Source: Saprospiraceae bacterium
GTDB lineage: Bacteria; Bacteroidota; Bacteroidia; Chitinophagales; Saprospiraceae
Direction: 5' to 3'
Assembly: GCA_016714785.1 (NCBI GenBank)
Contig: JADKCC010000002.1
Coordinates: forward strand, 1-64,000
Length of the DNA: 64,000 nucleotides
Made by a program: the position numbers and the translations under genes. The notes beneath the pieces were generated by a model. The model saw nothing but the letters and a program-made list of their open reading frames with translations. It did not search any database and was not told the origin of the DNA. Positions 63,056 through 64,000 of the stretch are shown piece after piece; position 1 is the stretch's first letter; the number at the start of each line of letters is the position of its first letter.

Positions 63056-64000
63056 ATGAATGTTATGAATAAGTCAATTTGGTATAGTTTGATAATTGGA
63101 GCGGTAGCAACCTATTTTTATTTAGGTTATAGTTTCTCTGCAAGGTGGAAAGAAAGCCAAAAGTATACTAAAAAGATAACTTTAGATAAATATAGAAAAC
63201 AGTCTCCTGTATTAAATCTTAAAGATACTCGCCAAGGTGATTTTTATGTAATCATAGACTCTCTGAAAAACAGAAAATATTTTCGTGTCATAGGTCTTAC
63301 TTCAGATTCTTTATTGTGTGTAAATTATGGCAATGATGCTAGTTTACTACCTCAAAATGTTAACTTTTCAGCGTATTCAATTGAAACCAAATTCATTGAT
63401 AAATATGTGAGTTGGGTAGATGAGTTAATGCAAAATGATGATAATTTCAATGCAAAACTGGATTTTTTAAATAATAAAGATCTGGATTCTATACTTATCA
63501 CACATACAGTGATCGGTTATACGTCTTATCAAAAACCATATTTAAATACAAGACAACTATCAACTGAATTTATGATAGGAAATCCAATCCTATTACTTTT
63601 ATTAATACTAGGTGTTTCATGTTTCTTATTCATCTTTGAGAATTTAATAAATCTTTATATACACAAGAGAAAAGAAGTAACTAGATGGTTTGTGATTTTA
63701 ATGATCATTTATTCCTATTCACTTTTTCATTACAGTTTTAGGATTACTTTTTTAAGTTGCACCTTAGTTTTTATTATCTTTCAATATTTAAATCTAAGAA
63801 TATTCCGCTACTCATTTGAAAAAAAGGAGTTCTTAAAATATTCTATTATTGTAACTCTGGGACTACTTTTTCAAGTTTTATTTTGGATGACTAACGATTC
63901 CTTTTTATCTGTAAAAGCGGATGACAATCACAATTTTGATTTAATTTATAGTGTTTTACGTCAATCATTTATATTTTGGACAACAATCGCAACCGCCAAT
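63056..64000 (+). CDS. Unrecognised multi-pass membrane protein (runs off right edge)
   Basis: The frame opens with ATG at 63056 (or 63065) and stays open for 315 codons to the window end, so it is partial. The N-terminus has one helix (SLIIGAVATYFYLGYSF), then an extracytoplasmic region of about 150 residues (TRQGDFYVIIDSLKNRKYFR), then helices MIGNPILLLLLILGVSCFLF and at least three more. It could be the sensory part of a histidine kinase or another membrane protein; the cytoplasmic part is outside the window. No function is assigned. Confidence 0.7.
   Translation, partial: MNVMNKSIWYSLIIGAVATYFYLGYSFSARWKESQKYTKKITLDKYRKQSPVLNLKDTRQGDFYVIIDSLKNRKYFRVIGLTSDSLLCVNYGNDASLLPQNVNFSAYSIETKFIDKYVSWVDELMQNDDNFNAKLDFLNNKDLDSILITHTVIGYTSYQKPYLNTRQLSTEFMIGNPILLLLLILGVSCFLFIFENLINLYIHKRKEVTRWFVILMIIYSYSLFHYSFRITFLSCTLVFIIFQYLNLRIFRYSFEKKEFLKYSIIVTLGLLFQVLFWMTNDSFLSVKADDNHNFDLIYSVLRQSFIFWTTIATAN

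Overview
The window is a stretch of a Bacteroidota chromosome, most likely from the Saprospiria (Saprospiraceae-like). It is AT-rich. Many genes are preceded by the Bacteroidota -7 promoter element TAnnTTTG. It encodes TonB-dependent receptors with carboxypeptidase-like plug extensions, a DUF4249 lipoprotein, a PorV/PorQ-family protein and secreted proteins with type IX secretion (T9SS) C-terminal domains. The genus cannot be fixed from sequence reading alone.

Layout. 1-6144: a type I restriction-modification locus read leftwards (hsdR then hsdM; hsdS is not in the window). Its two genes are separated by a 1.3-kb cluster of composite palindromic repeats that surrounds a small DUF559 nuclease-like gene. 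6220-6812: a 15-unit 21-bp minisatellite and a short 11-bp tandem repeat. 6.9-31.7 kb: mostly core genes: rhomboid protease, upp, a TonB receptor/DUF4249 pair, a metB-WG repeat-radC-methyltransferase run, DUF2157/GDYXXLXY membrane pair, secreted lipase, glgB, a CDP-alcohol phosphotransferase, the rplM-rpsI-rpsB-tsf-pyrH translation cluster, nif3 with its zinc-ribbon partner, a TPR protein and a Na/Pi cotransporter. 32.0-41.2 kb: two unrecognised proteins, bestrophin, barrel proteins, a GH31 glucosidase, tRNA-Cys, an MBL hydrolase, lgt, HIT and greA. 41.3-50.3 kb: a leftward cassette of TonB receptor, giant secreted protein and PorV-like protein. 50.4-64 kb: a 2-hydroxyacid dehydrogenase, carB, a secreted M4 metallopeptidase, polyprenyl synthase, another TonB receptor, and a small membrane protein/XRE regulator operon whose promoter is overlapped by a perfect inverted repeat; the last gene runs off the edge.

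The most important caution concerns reading frames. Six genes (hsdM, the DUF559 gene, hsdR, a DUF6089-like barrel gene, lgt, and the large T9SS-cassette gene) are each broken by one short indel in a homopolymer or dinucleotide run. Because lgt is normally essential, the simplest reading is residual long-read assembly error rather than six pseudogenes. Each is annotated here as one gene with the break position.

The best candidates for something undescribed are the DUF559 gene embedded in a family of paired-hairpin repeats (a possible REP/RAYT-like relationship), and the self-contained XRE/membrane-protein operon with its 10-bp-arm operator-like palindrome.
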